Assembly (NCBI GenBank): GCA_903832325.1
Contig: CAILBC010000012.1
Span: forward strand, 210,379 to 274,378
DNA: 64,000 bases
Origin: an uncultured Sphingomonadales bacterium
GTDB lineage: Bacteria > Pseudomonadota > Alphaproteobacteria > Sphingomonadales > Sphingomonadaceae
Direction: 5' to 3'
Shown here: positions 48,931 through 60,048 of the stretch, piece by piece
Layout: each line of letters begins with the position of its first letter
Numbering within the stretch: the first letter of the stretch is position 1
The notes under the pieces: model-generated
What the model was told of the DNA's origin: nothing
Seen by the model: only the letters and a program-made list of their open reading frames with translations
Database searches by the model: none
Position numbers and translations under genes: made by a program

Positions 48931-49599
48931 ATGGCGTCAAATTCACACAGTCCGACGCAGCACCGCATGGCCTGGGGCCTGCTGCTGGCGCTGGTGGTGC
49001 TCGCTGCGCCGCTGGCCTGGTTCATCAGCGGCGCGGTGCATTACCTGACCGACTGGTCGGTCGCGTCCTATACCGCCTATTACTGGGGGCGGCGGTTTGG
49101 CCTGATCGCTCATGTGGTGCCGGGGGTGGCTGCATCGTCGGCGGGGCTGGTGCAACTGTGGCTGGGGCTGACCGGCCGGTCGGGGCGCGTGCATCGCGTG
49201 CTTGGGCGGGTCTATGTTGCTGCGGTGGCGCTGGGGTCGCTGGCGGCGGTCTATCTGGCGCTCACCATTCCGGGCCATTTCGCCTATGCCAGCGGGCTGG
49301 TCGGCCTGGCGCTGGCCTGGGCCACCACGACGGCCATGGCCGTGGCCACGATCCGCACCGGCCTGGTCGCTGCGCACCGCCAATGGATGGTGCGCAGCTA
49401 TACCGTCACGTTTGCCTTTGTCCTGCTGCGGCTGGTGGATCAGCCGCTGCACTGGCTGATTCCGGTCGCGGCCGATCCGGTTGCAGACCAGATCGGCACG
49501 ATGACCGCCTGGGCATCATGGGCGGTGCCGCTGCTGCTGGTCGATCTGGTGTTTCAGGCGCGCGCGGTCATTGCAGAAAATCGCGGATCGCCTGGTTGA
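48931..49599 (+). CDS. DUF2306 membrane protein
   Basis: 222 residues with about six hydrophobic segments (for example MAWGLLLALVVLAAPLAWFI, RFGLIAHVVPGVAASSAGLV, VYVAAVALGSLAAVYLAL). Histidines inside or next to helices (LIAHVVPG, VHRVLGRVYV, AHRQWMVRSY) and the overall pattern match DUF2306, a family of predicted membrane proteins resembling heme-binding or ferric-reductase-like helices. No function is established. A GGGGCAGG site lies just before the ATG. The stop overlaps the end of the convergent MetX-like gene by 32 bases. Confidence 0.85.
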   Translation: MASNSHSPTQHRMAWGLLLALVVLAAPLAWFISGAVHYLTDWSVASYTAYYWGRRFGLIAHVVPGVAASSAGLVQLWLGLTGRSGRVHRVLGRVYVAAVALGSLAAVYLALTIPGHFAYASGLVGLALAWATTTAMAVATIRTGLVAAHRQWMVRSYTVTFAFVLLRLVDQPLHWLIPVAADPVADQIGTMTAWASWAVPLLLVDLVFQARAVIAENRGSPG

Positions 49600-50671
49600 G
49601 AAACGGGCCGTCTTCGGGGCCGGCGCCGGCGCCGGCGGGATGGCCCCACAAACTGGGAATCGGCTTCAGCGTGACTTGGGGAATGAACGCGGCTTCGTAC
49701 CGCGCATCTTCCACCGGGAAATAGAGGTCGGTCGCGCCGGGCATGTACAGCACTTTGGCCTTGATCGACCGCAGCGCCTTTTCGGTATCGCCGCCAAAGC
49801 CCGGCGTGGTGCCCACATCGTGCGCCTGCCACGCGCGCATCTGCAGGATCAGGTCGTTGGCATCGGCGCCCGGGATGAATTTGGTGCGGTACATCTTCAC
49901 CACTTTGTCAAAGGTCACGCCGGCCGGCGCGCCCACCCGCCACAGTTCCTTGCGCCACCATTCCTGCGAATAGAGCCAGGCGGTCCACACCAGATTGAAC
50001 GCCTCGATCCCCTTTTCGGGCGGGGCCTTGTAATCGCCGGCGGCAAAAACCGGGTCGGCGGTGATGGCGGCAATCTGGCTTTCCAGCCGGACAATGCCGT
50101 GGCCATAAGTGCGTGCCGTGCCGGCGGTGGCGACAATGCGATCGGCAAAATCGGGGTGGCTGACTGCCCACTGGAACGCCTGCTGCGCGCCCATCGAAAA
50201 TCCGATCACCGCGCGCACATTGGTCACGCCATATTGGCTGGCCAGCATGCGGTGGACGATTTCGACATTGTCGCGGATCGTCGTTACCGGAAAGCGTGGT
50301 CCGTGGAACGGTTCGGCGGTGTTGCTGGGCGATGATGACCGGCCATTGCCGAACATTTCGGTGGCGACGATGAAATAGCGATCGGGATCGAGCGCCAGGG
50401 TCTTGCCGATCAGCCATTCATAGCCGTGCCAATCGGCCATATAGTGCGATGGCACCAGGATGACGTTGTCTTTTGCGGCGTTCAACGTGCCATACGTCGC
50501 ATAGACCAGCTTTGCCTGGGGCAGCACGGTGCCGGATTCGGTGGCAAAACCGGACACGGTAAAGCTGTGTTCCACCCCCTTTGGCCCAGGGTCTTCGGCC
50601 GCCATCGCCGGGTCGGCGCCAAGCGTGGCGAGCATCATCCCGAACAGGGCAACCGCGTGCATCAGGACCAT
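49568..50671 (-). CDS. Secreted alpha/beta hydrolase of the homoserine O-acetyltransferase type
   Basis: 367 residues from the chosen ATG. Residues 1-25 look like a signal peptide (MVLMHAVALFGMMLATLGAD, then AMAAED), unlike cytoplasmic MetX. The alpha/beta fold is clear: NVILVPSHYMADWHGYEW, ATEMFGNGRSSSPSNTAEP (MetX-like), nucleophile serine in IGFSMGAQQAFQWAVSHPDF, acid in MPGATDLYFPVED and histidine in PSLWGHPAGAGAGPED. The family includes acyltransferases and esterases. Export makes methionine synthesis unlikely; a periplasmic esterase role is an inference. The upstream 50 codons of the open frame overlap a tandem repeat and were discarded. Confidence 0.85.
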   Translation of the reverse strand: MVLMHAVALFGMMLATLGADPAMAAEDPGPKGVEHSFTVSGFATESGTVLPQAKLVYATYGTLNAAKDNVILVPSHYMADWHGYEWLIGKTLALDPDRYFIVATEMFGNGRSSSPSNTAEPFHGPRFPVTTIRDNVEIVHRMLASQYGVTNVRAVIGFSMGAQQAFQWAVSHPDFADRIVATAGTARTYGHGIVRLESQIAAITADPVFAAGDYKAPPEKGIEAFNLVWTAWLYSQEWWRKELWRVGAPAGVTFDKVVKMYRTKFIPGADANDLILQMRAWQAHDVGTTPGFGGDTEKALRSIKAKVLYMPGATDLYFPVEDARYEAAFIPQVTLKPIPSLWGHPAGAGAGPEDGPFLNQAIRDFLQ

Positions 50672-51018
50672 GGGCGCAAAACCTTTCACAAATTCCGGTG
50701 TCTCTTTGCCCAGCGGACAGGCAGCGGCACACTGGCGCAAGTGCCCCTTGGGGACAAGCGCCCCGGGAAAGCACTCTGGGAACAAGCACCCCGGGAACAA
50801 GCACTCTGGGGCCCGGCGCAGCACTGCACCGAAGCTGTGGAAAATCCTGCCCGATGAGTCAGGCCGTTCGATCAGGCCTTGACGCGGGGCGCAGTCCCGT
50901 GGTGCTTAGCCTGCATGCGTCATCAAGCGGTCATGCGGGTATCCCATGGCTCCCCCAGCGGGAGCAGCAGGGCTGCCGCATCGAACAGCCGGTCCGGAGC
51001 ATGCTTCATAAGGCGTTG
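50672..51018. other. Gap without a supportable gene
   Basis: About 347 bases between the divergent MetX-like hydrolase and HNH genes. It holds a degenerate tandem repeat (50750-50807) and a TTGACG at 50879-50884 that could be a -35 for the HNH gene, with only a poor -10 candidate (TGCTTA). Nothing else is recognisable. Confidence 0.55.
50750..50807. repeat. Degenerate tandem repeat, 13-15 base units
   Basis: Four units in a row: GGGGACAAGCGCCCC, GGGAAAGCACTCT, GGGAACAAGCACCCC, GGGAACAAGCACTCT. It lies 5' of the MetX-like hydrolase gene. Confidence 0.75.
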
Positions 51019-51669
51019 ATGGAAAGGGCGGCTTCGGCCAGGCCCCATAGCGGCGATGGCGCCGAACAGTTCAATATTGCGCGTTATGTGGCCGATGCGG
51101 GTTTTGCCAACCATGGCAGCAGCCGCCACCTGTCAAACTGCCCGGCGCTGGTGCTGAACGCCGATTATACCCCGCTCAGCTATTACCCGCTCAGCCTCTG
51201 GCCGTGGCAGACCGCGATCAAGGCGGTGTTCCTGGAACGCGTCGACATCATCGCGACATACGAACGCGAAGTGCACAGCGTGTCGTTCGACATGAAGATC
51301 CCTTCGGTAATCGCGCTGCGCCAATATGTCCGCCCCAGCGAATTTCCCGCGTTCACCCGGTTCAACCTGTTTCTGCGCGACCGGTTCATGTGCCAATATT
51401 GCGGCGGGCACGAACACCTGACGTTTGATCACGTCGTGCCGCGCCGGCTGGGCGGGCGCACCACCTGGGAAAACGTCGCCGCGGCCTGCGCCCCGTGCAA
51501 CATGAAAAAAGGCGGCCGCACCCCCGAACAGGCGCATATGCGGCTGATCGAGGAACCGATCCGCCCGACCACCTGGCAATTGCAGGACAAAGGCCGCGCG
51601 TTCCCGCCCAACTACCTCCACGACAGCTGGCGCGACTGGCTTTATTGGGATGTCGAGCTGGAAGGGTAG
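51019..51669 (+). CDS. HNH endonuclease family protein
   Basis: 216 residues. The HNH/McrA domain is in the C-terminal half: RDRFMCQYCGGHEHLTFDHVVPRRLGG, then TWENVAAACAPCNMKKG, with both CxxC zinc knuckles and the histidine and asparagine of the fold. The N-terminal half (ALVLNADYTPLSYYPLSLWPWQTAI, VFLERVDIIATYE) matches the widespread alphaproteobacterial form that is not linked to phages or inteins. The cellular role is unknown. The ATG at 51019 has an AAGG site 5 bases upstream and is preferred; an ATG six codons earlier is possible. It is convergent with the MFS gene. Confidence 0.9.
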   Translation: MERAASARPHSGDGAEQFNIARYVADAGFANHGSSRHLSNCPALVLNADYTPLSYYPLSLWPWQTAIKAVFLERVDIIATYEREVHSVSFDMKIPSVIALRQYVRPSEFPAFTRFNLFLRDRFMCQYCGGHEHLTFDHVVPRRLGGRTTWENVAAACAPCNMKKGGRTPEQAHMRLIEEPIRPTTWQLQDKGRAFPPNYLHDSWRDWLYWDVELEG

Positions 51670-51713
51670 GGTGGGTCATCGCAAAATTCTGCGAGTTTCA
51701 CCCCGATTTCCGG

Positions 51714-52952
51714 TTATGCCGCCGCAACAGCCTCAACCGGCGCGGATGCGACTTTCGCTGCGCCTTTCAGAAACAGCGCCAGCGCCACCACGCCGAAAAC
51801 GGTTGATACCACCATCGGCATGGTCGGCAGGGCGATCCAGGCGGCGGGCCCGCTGCAATGCGCCAGGGTCTGGGCATACATCGGCGGGCCGACGATCTGC
51901 GCGATCGATCCCACCGATTGCACCGCGCCCTGCAATTCGCCCTGGCTGCGGGCATCGACCGCGCGGCTGTTCAGCCCGGATATCGATGACTGGACAAACC
52001 CGTCGAGCGACCCGACGGTGATCGCCAGATAGACCATCCAGGTGGTCGTTGCCGTGGTATAAAGCAGTGTTGCCATCGCCAACCCGGCAACGCCAAGCAT
52101 CACCGCGCGGCGTTCGCCGATCAGCGGCAGCACGCGCCGCAATCCGAACCCCTGGACCATCGCCGATGTCAGCCCGACCATGGCCAGCGCCAGCCCGACC
52201 TGCCGCGTGGAAAAGCCATAGGCGGCAATCGCCATATACGACCACACCGCCGGATAGACGATGTGCGAAAGCTGCCACACGCCCAGTGCGGCAACGAACC
52301 ACAGCACGGTTTCGTTCTGCCCGCTGAGCGCGCGCAACGATGAAAACGCGTTGGCGGTGCGCCAATCGAACGGGCGGCGGTTTTCCGGCGCCAGCGATTC
52401 CTTCAGGAACACGAAACCGAAGGCGAAATTGGACAGCGCCAGCAATGACGCCGCCAGGAACGGCAGGCGCGGCTCGATCGAACCCAGCAGACCGCCCAGC
52501 GCCGGCCCGACGACAAACCCCACACCAAATGCCAGGCCCACCAGGCCAAAGCTGGCGGCGCGCTTTTCGGGCGGGGTAATATCGGCGATATAGGCATAGG
52601 CTGCGGAAAAGCTGGCCCCGGTCACGCCGGCCAGCAGGCGGCCGACGATCAGCCAGGCAAACACCGGCGCGCCCCATTGCAGCAGATAATCCAGCCCCAG
52701 CGCCAGAATTGCCACCAGCATCACCGGGCGGCGACCAAACCGGTCGGACAAGTTGCCGATCACCGGGGCGCAGACGAACTGCATCATCGCATAGCCCGCG
52801 CTCAGCCAACCGGCATAGCCCGCCGCGACGCTGATCGTCACATGGGCCAGCTTCATGATCAGGCTGGGCAGCACCGGAATGACAATGCCAAAGCCCAGCA
52901 TGTCGATCAGCACGACAACAAAGACAAAGCCGAGAGAGGCGCGATGGTTCAT
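51714..52952 (-). CDS. MFS drug transporter (TetA/TCR-like)
   Basis: 412 residues with 12 predicted helices. LGFVFVVVLIDMLGFGIVIPVLPSLI is the hallmark of the TCR/Tet-type DHA1 group, and GNLSDRFGRRPVMLV is motif A between helices 2 and 3. GRLLAGVTGASFSAAYAYIAD matches motif C-like sequence in helix 5. By family it exports hydrophobic compounds, possibly tetracycline-like drugs, in exchange for protons; this alone does not predict resistance. The start MNHRASLGFVFVVV is preferred over the open frame to 53021. Only 25 bases separate it from the preceding flavoprotein gene on the same strand. Confidence 0.9.
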   Translation of the reverse strand: MNHRASLGFVFVVVLIDMLGFGIVIPVLPSLIMKLAHVTISVAAGYAGWLSAGYAMMQFVCAPVIGNLSDRFGRRPVMLVAILALGLDYLLQWGAPVFAWLIVGRLLAGVTGASFSAAYAYIADITPPEKRAASFGLVGLAFGVGFVVGPALGGLLGSIEPRLPFLAASLLALSNFAFGFVFLKESLAPENRRPFDWRTANAFSSLRALSGQNETVLWFVAALGVWQLSHIVYPAVWSYMAIAAYGFSTRQVGLALAMVGLTSAMVQGFGLRRVLPLIGERRAVMLGVAGLAMATLLYTTATTTWMVYLAITVGSLDGFVQSSISGLNSRAVDARSQGELQGAVQSVGSIAQIVGPPMYAQTLAHCSGPAAWIALPTMPMVVSTVFGVVALALFLKGAAKVASAPVEAVAAA

Positions 52953-52977
52953 GCCCGTACTTTCCGCTTTGGCCCGA

Positions 52978-54000
52978 TCAGGCGACCAGCAAGCGCTTGC
53001 CCAGCGCGGCTTCACATTCATCCATCAGGGTGGCGATGATGGTGGCCACTGGCAATTCGTCGGTCACCAGCCCGACCGACTGCCCGGCCATGATCGATCC
53101 GCGTTCGACATCGCCATCGATCACCGCGCGGCGCAGCGCACCGGCCCAGAAATGTTCGATTTCGAGCTGGGCCGCAGCCATGTCGAGCGCGCCGGAATCC
53201 AGCGCGCGCGCCACTTCGATCTGCTTGGCGGTGAATTCCTCGGTGCCCTTGTTCTTCAACGCGCGCACCGGGATGACCGGCAGGCGCGGATCGACCTGAA
53301 CCGAGGCAATCGCATCGCGCGCATTGGCGCGGAAGAAGGCGCGCTTGAAATCGGGATGCGCGATCGATTCGCTGGCCGCGGCAAAACGCGTGCCCAGTTG
53401 CACCCCGGCAGCGCCCATTTCCAGATAGCTGGCAATCGCTTCACCACGGCCGATGCCGCCCGCCACAAACACGATGTGATCCTGCGCCAGCGCGGGCAGG
53501 AATTCCTGCGCCAGCACGCCGGTGGAAACCGGGCCGATGTGGCCGCCGGCTTCGCTGCCTTCGATCACCAGCGCATCGGCGCCGCTGCGGAACAGCTTGC
53601 GCGCCAGCGCGATGGTCGGGGCAAACACCAGCACTTTCGCGCCGAACGCCTTGATCGCCTCGATGCTGCCCTTGGGCGGAATGCCGCCGGCCAGCACGAC
53701 ATGGCTGACCCCGTGCCGCGCCGTGACCGCGATCAGGTCGAACAGCATCGGATGCATGGTGATCAGGTTCACCCCGAACGGCCGATCGGTCAGCGCGCGG
53801 GTTGCGGCGATTTCGGCATCGAGCAGATCGGGGGTCATCGCGCCGCAGGCAATCACGCCGAAACCGCCGGCATTGCTGATCGCGGAAACCAGGTGCCGTT
53901 CGGACACCCAGCTCATCGCGCCGCACAAGATGGCGTGCTCGCTGCCCAGAAATTCGGCGCCACGCGCCATAAGCGCCGCTGTCTTTGGATAGGCGGTCAT
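52978..54000 (-). CDS. Nitronate monooxygenase-like flavoprotein
   Basis: 340 residues. It is a TIM-barrel FMN protein of the 2-nitropropane dioxygenase/enoyl-reductase group: CGAMSWVSERHLVSAISNAGGFGVIACGAM at the N terminus, SHVVLAGGIPPKGSIEAIK, DALVIEGSEAGGHIGPVST and FVAGGIGRGEAIASYLEMGAAGVQLGTRF for FMN and phosphate binding. Members oxidise nitronates or act in lipid metabolism, and FabK enoyl reductases share the fold. Here fabI is present elsewhere, so FabK function is unlikely. It is upstream of the MFS gene on the same strand and divergent from katG; stress-related control with katG is possible but unproven. Confidence 0.88.
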   Translation of the reverse strand: MTAYPKTAALMARGAEFLGSEHAILCGAMSWVSERHLVSAISNAGGFGVIACGAMTPDLLDAEIAATRALTDRPFGVNLITMHPMLFDLIAVTARHGVSHVVLAGGIPPKGSIEAIKAFGAKVLVFAPTIALARKLFRSGADALVIEGSEAGGHIGPVSTGVLAQEFLPALAQDHIVFVAGGIGRGEAIASYLEMGAAGVQLGTRFAAASESIAHPDFKRAFFRANARDAIASVQVDPRLPVIPVRALKNKGTEEFTAKQIEVARALDSGALDMAAAQLEIEHFWAGALRRAVIDGDVERGSIMAGQSVGLVTDELPVATIIATLMDECEAALGKRLLVA

Positions 54001-54150
54001 GCTATCTCTCGTTTCCTGATGTCCTGAACCGGCGCTCCAGACCCGGACAGCCGCGCAGGCTCCCTTACGGTGGGTCGCACCGCCGGGCAAGCCTTGCGTG
54101 GCGGCGTCATCGTCAAAATCGATATCTCTGACATGTTTAACCCGTTTTAT

Positions 54151-56402
<2,252 letters not shown>

Positions 56403-56408
56403 CCCCAA

Positions 56409-56700
56409 TCCTCCCCGGCACGGGGAGGGGGACCAGCCGAAGGGTGGTGGAGGGGTCAGGCCTCAAGCGCTGACCTACCCCTGATCGTCATCCCGGACTT
56501 GGGCCGGGATCGGGCTTTCTGTGCGCAAAGCGGCTCACATATCTTTGGTATTCAGCTCTTTGCCTGGGAAGAACAGCCTGGCCCCGGGTCAAGCCCGGGG
56601 GGACGTGATGGGTATGTTGGCGCGACATGTCGCAGGGTTTGCGGGTGGGGCCTGATCCCTCCACCAGCTTCGCCAGTGCCCCCCCGGCACGGGGAGGATT
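56409..56700. repeat. Composite inverted-end repeat element, copy 3, with a nested pair
   Basis: The left end (TCCTCCCCGGCACGGGGAGG, then GGTGGTGGAGGGG) and the inverted right end (CCCTCCACCAGCTTCGCCAG to CACGGGGAGGAT) match copy 2. The about 200-base interior holds a second inverted pair: GTCATCCCGGACTTGGGCC near 56488 and CCCCGGGTCAAGCCCGGGG near 56582. It fills the whole gap between the convergent katG and lysC genes; no gene is visible. Confidence 0.82.
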
Positions 56701-56709
56701 GGGGCAGGC

Positions 56710-57966
56710 TTATTCCCCGTCCAGACCATAGGCGGTGTGCAGCACGCGCACTGCCAGTTCAGTCTCGTCCGAATCGATCAGCACCGAAACCTTGATTTCC
56801 GACGTTGAAATCGCCTGGATGTTGATCGCGCGGTCGGCCAGCGCCTTGAACATCGTGGCGGCGACACCGGCGTGGCTGCGCATGCCGACCCCGACGACCG
56901 AAATTTTCGACACTTTGGAATCGGTGCTCAGCTTTTCATAGCCGATGCCGGCGCGGTTCGAATCGAGCACCGCCTTGGTGCGTTCCAGATCGGCCTGGGG
57001 CACGGTGAACGTCACGTCGGTATCGGTATCGGCGCGGCCGACATTCTGGATGATCATGTCGACATTGATGTTCGCTTCGGCAAGCGGGCCGAAAATCGTC
57101 GCGACCGCGCCGGGGCGGTCGGGCACCGCGGTCAGGATGACCTTGGCATCGTTCTTGTCGGCGGCGATCCCGGTGATCAACTGGCGTTCCATATCGAGGC
57201 CCTCAAGTTCGTCATCGGACACGATCATCGTGCCGGGCAAAGTATCGGCAGCAGGCGCGCTTTCGTCGATGAACGACGACAGCACCTGGACCCGCACGTT
57301 TTCCTTCATCGCCAGGCTGACCGAGCGCGTCTGCAGCACTTTCGATCCGACCGAGGCGAGTTCGAGCATTTCCTCGTAAGTCACGTTCTTCAGCTTGCGC
57401 GCCTTGGCGACGATGCGCGGATCGGTGGTATAGACCCCGTCGACATCGGTATAGATGTCGCAGCGGTCGGCGCGAATGGCCGCCGCCACCGCCACCGCCG
57501 ACGTGTCGGACCCGCCGCGGCCCAGCGTGGTGATGCGATTGTCATCGGACAAGCCCTGAAACCCCGGAATCACCGCGATTTCGCCCGACGCCATCGATGC
57601 CAGCAGCGCCGCCGGATCGATCCCTTCGATGCGCGCCTTTGATGCGGCATCGTCGGTGTGGATCGGCAATTGCCAGCCCAGCCATGACCGCGCGCGGCAG
57701 CCCAGCGCCTGAAGATGCAGCGCCAGCAGGCCCGATGTCACTTGTTCGCCGCTGGCCACGACCACGTCATATTCGGCCGGATCGTAAAGCGCGCTCGCCT
57801 CGCGGCAGAAATTGACCAGGCGGTCGGTTTCGCCGGCCATGGCAGAGACCACCACGGCCACTTCGTGCCCGGCGGCCTGCTGGCGCTGGACAATGCGCGC
57901 GACACGGCGGATGCGCTCGGTGCCGGCCATCGACGTGCCGCCGAATTTCATCACGATGCGGGCCAC
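56710..57966 (-). CDS. lysC: Aspartate kinase
   Basis: 418 residues. It phosphorylates aspartate, the first step toward lysine, threonine and methionine. The kinase domain starts MKFGGTSMAGTERIRRVA and includes ITTLGRGGSDTSAVAVAAAI and YTDVDGVYTTDPRIV. Two ACT domains at the C terminus (LTAVPDRPGAVATIFGPLAEANINVDMI and ISVVGVGMRSHAGVAATMFKALADRAINI) give feedback control by amino acids. It is a single-function enzyme, not fused to homoserine dehydrogenase. The start is a GTG two codons before ARIVMKF. It is divergent from ubiG across an 82-base gap. Confidence 0.96.
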   Translation of the reverse strand: MARIVMKFGGTSMAGTERIRRVARIVQRQQAAGHEVAVVVSAMAGETDRLVNFCREASALYDPAEYDVVVASGEQVTSGLLALHLQALGCRARSWLGWQLPIHTDDAASKARIEGIDPAALLASMASGEIAVIPGFQGLSDDNRITTLGRGGSDTSAVAVAAAIRADRCDIYTDVDGVYTTDPRIVAKARKLKNVTYEEMLELASVGSKVLQTRSVSLAMKENVRVQVLSSFIDESAPAADTLPGTMIVSDDELEGLDMERQLITGIAADKNDAKVILTAVPDRPGAVATIFGPLAEANINVDMIIQNVGRADTDTDVTFTVPQADLERTKAVLDSNRAGIGYEKLSTDSKVSKISVVGVGMRSHAGVAATMFKALADRAINIQAISTSEIKVSVLIDSDETELAVRVLHTAYGLDGE

Positions 57967-58048
57967 GGGGCTGCTCCTGAACCAGACTGTCGAATCTTGC
58001 CTGCATGACCCGATGGACCATGCAAGCCGCGCGCTTTAGGGAGGGGGG

Positions 58049-58789
58049 ATGAGCAATGCAACACCGATTCCGGCCACGATCCGCCCCGAAGAAGCCGCCC
58101 ATTTCGGCCGCCTGGCCGATGACTGGTGGGACCCGGCCGGGTCATCCGCCATGCTGCACCGGCTGAACCCGGTCCGGCTGGGGTTTATCCGCGCCAGCAT
58201 CGATGCCCATTTCGGCACCGACCGGCGCGCGATGCGGCCGTTGCAGGGGCGCCGCGCGGTCGATGTCGGCTGTGGCGCAGGGCTGCTGGCCGAACCACTG
58301 GCGCGGATGGGCGCCGAAGTTACCGGGGTCGACGCGGCGCAGGACAATGTGCGTGTGGCCGCTGCGCATGCCGCTGCGGGGGGCCTGCCGATCACCTATC
58401 ACTGCGGCGATGTCGCCACGCTGGGCCTGTCGGGCTTTGATCTGGTGACCAGCATGGAAGTGATCGAGCACGTCGCCGACAAGCCGGCATTTGTCGCGGC
58501 GCTGGCGGCGGCGCTGGGCGATGGCGGGTTGATGATCCTGTCCACGCCAAACCGCACCGCGGCATCGCGCCTGCTGCTGGTGGAAGGCGCCGAACGGATG
58601 GGGATGGTGCCGCGCGGCACCCACCACTGGCAGGATTTCATCACCCCGATCGAACTGCACGATCTGCTGGCAGACGCAGGCCTGATCATGGGCAATCCGC
58701 AGGGTATTTCGTGGAGCCCCAATGCCGGGCTGCACCTGTCGGACAATCTGGCGCTGAACTATATCGTCACGGTAACGCGGGGCGCCTGA
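58049..58789 (+). CDS. ubiG: Ubiquinone O-methyltransferase
   Basis: 246 residues. UbiG makes both O-methylations of the ubiquinone head group. It begins EEAAHFGRLADDWWDPAGSSAMLHRLNPVRLGFIR, a family signature; the SAM site is VDVGCGAGLLAEPLARMGAEVTGVDAA and the later motif MEVIEHVADKPAFV. A very strong ribosome-binding site (GGAGGGGGG) lies just before the ATG. With coq7 at 2.2 kb it is one of two ubiquinone-pathway genes in the window. It converges on the cupin gene with a 9-base gap. Confidence 0.95.
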   Translation: MSNATPIPATIRPEEAAHFGRLADDWWDPAGSSAMLHRLNPVRLGFIRASIDAHFGTDRRAMRPLQGRRAVDVGCGAGLLAEPLARMGAEVTGVDAAQDNVRVAAAHAAAGGLPITYHCGDVATLGLSGFDLVTSMEVIEHVADKPAFVAALAAALGDGGLMILSTPNRTAASRLLLVEGAERMGMVPRGTHHWQDFITPIELHDLLADAGLIMGNPQGISWSPNAGLHLSDNLALNYIVTVTRGA

Positions 58790-58798
58790 TCATACGAT

Positions 58799-59158
58799 CT
58801 AGCCACCATCAGACAGCACGAAAATCTTGCGGGTCTGTTCGTGGATCGTCCAGGCGCCGGTCCACCCTTTGGGCAGGACGAACATTTCACCCGGGCCGAT
58901 ATCGCGCGTGGTGCCATCGGCATTGTGCAGCGTCACCCGGCCCCACAGGATGTGGCACAGTTCGGCCATGGCGGTGCGGTCGGCGGCGAAATGGCCCGGG
59001 GTGCATTCCCACACGCCGATCCGCGTTGCGCCATCGGAACTTTGCCACAGGCGCAAGGTGGCTTCGCGCTGGTTGCCTTTGACCGAGGTGGGTTTCGGCA
59101 CCAGCGCGCCGATATCGATCGTGGCCAGGTCGCCAAAGGCGGCAAGATTGTACATCAC
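58799..59158 (-). CDS. Cupin domain protein (DUF861-like)
   Basis: 119 residues, one small beta-barrel. Cupin motif 1 and 2 regions are WECTPGHFAADRTAMAELCHILWGRVTLH and DIGPGEMFVLPKGWTGAWTI, typical of the DUF861/cupin_3 group with EutQ-like relatives. Metal ligands and substrate are not certain. The start could be either of the two adjacent ATGs at 59158 and 59155. It lies after the thioesterase gene on the same strand with a 30-base gap, so the two may be co-transcribed. Confidence 0.85.
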   Translation of the reverse strand: MMYNLAAFGDLATIDIGALVPKPTSVKGNQREATLRLWQSSDGATRIGVWECTPGHFAADRTAMAELCHILWGRVTLHNADGTTRDIGPGEMFVLPKGWTGAWTIHEQTRKIFVLSDGG

Positions 59159-59188
59159 GGGCCTGTCCTGAACGGGGGGAAATGCCGG

Positions 59189-59593
59189 TCAATCGGCCGA
59201 GGGCAGGAACCGCTCGATCAGATCGCGCGCCAGCCGCGCCGGGCGCAGCGTGGCGGCATCGATGCAGCACCAGCTCGATTGCACTTCGGCCAGCACCTCT
59301 TCGCCGCGCTTGATCACGGTCTGGTACATCGCGCGCGCGCCCTGCACTTTTTCCAGCACGACATGCGCGATCGGCGCGTCATTGAGGAACGTGGGCCGGC
59401 GATAGGTAATCTCGTGCTTCAGCGCGACCCACAAGTGCTGCGCCACCGCCTCGGCCGGGGCCAGCGCGCGCCAATGGTCGATCACCGCATCCTGCACCCA
59501 TTTGAGGTACGAGGCATTGTTGACATGGCCCATGAAGTCGATGTCGGCAGGATCGATCTGAATCGCGAACTGGTGGGGGGCGGCTGTCGTCAC
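59189..59593 (-). CDS. Acyl-CoA thioesterase (hot-dog fold, YbgC/4HBT-like)
   Basis: 134 residues if started at the GTG at 59593. The 4HBT signature is clear: DPADIDFMGHVNNASYLKWVQDAVIDHW with the catalytic Asp of the D-x-x-GHVNN motif. The family hydrolyses acyl-CoA or acyl-ACP thioesters. The frame is open to another GTG 11 codons upstream, but VTTAAPHQFAIQIDP aligns better with relatives. No ATG is available, so a GTG start is needed. The substrate is unknown. Confidence 0.85.
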   Translation of the reverse strand: MTTAAPHQFAIQIDPADIDFMGHVNNASYLKWVQDAVIDHWRALAPAEAVAQHLWVALKHEITYRRPTFLNDAPIAHVVLEKVQGARAMYQTVIKRGEEVLAEVQSSWCCIDAATLRPARLARDLIERFLPSAD

Positions 59594-59697
59594 GTCCGGA
59601 GTGTACCACGCCGGCCCTGCAACCACCAGCGCGTGATTGCCCTCAGGGCGATTGTTTTACGCGCCATTATGGCTGAATTTGGACGATTTTTTGCCAG

Positions 59698-60048
59698 TCA
59701 ACCCAGCGCTGCGGCCCACTCCGCCTCTTTGAAACCAACCAGCAGCCCGCCGGCATGTTCCACCACCGGCCGCTTGATCAGCGAAGGCTGCGCCACCATC
59801 AGCGCAATCGCCGCCGCCGGGTCTGCATCGGCCCGCGCCTTGTCCGCATCAGGCAGCTTGCGAAACGTGGTCCCGGCGCGGTTCAGCACCATGCCCAGCC
59901 CCGCCGCGTCCACCCAGCGCGCCACTTGCGCCGCATCGGCCCTGGCCTTTTTGTAATCGTGAAAGGCATGGGCAATCCCGCGCGCATCCAGCCAGGCCCG
60001 CGCCTTTTTCACGGTGTCGCAATTGGGAATGCCGTAGAGTGTGATCAT
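59698..60048 (-). CDS. ArsC/Spx family protein (YffB-like)
   Basis: 116 residues. MITLYGIPNCDTVKKARAWLDARGI is the thioredoxin-like start with a single redox cysteine (Cys10), as in YffB and arsenate reductase-like proteins; later LNRAGTTFRKLP and PSLIKRPVVEHAGGLLVGF match the family. Some members reduce arsenate with glutathione, others act as thiol regulators; no arsenic genes are nearby, so arsenate reduction is not assumed. Its ATG overlaps the stop of the upstream unknown gene by 4 bases (ATGA). It is the last gene of a six-gene minus-strand run. Confidence 0.92.
   Translation of the reverse strand: MITLYGIPNCDTVKKARAWLDARGIAHAFHDYKKARADAAQVARWVDAAGLGMVLNRAGTTFRKLPDADKARADADPAAAIALMVAQPSLIKRPVVEHAGGLLVGFKEAEWAAALG

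Noticed and set aside
51714..52952. Calling the MFS gene a tetracycline resistance gene
   Set aside because: The family resemblance covers many non-resistance exporters, and there is no TetR regulator next to it.
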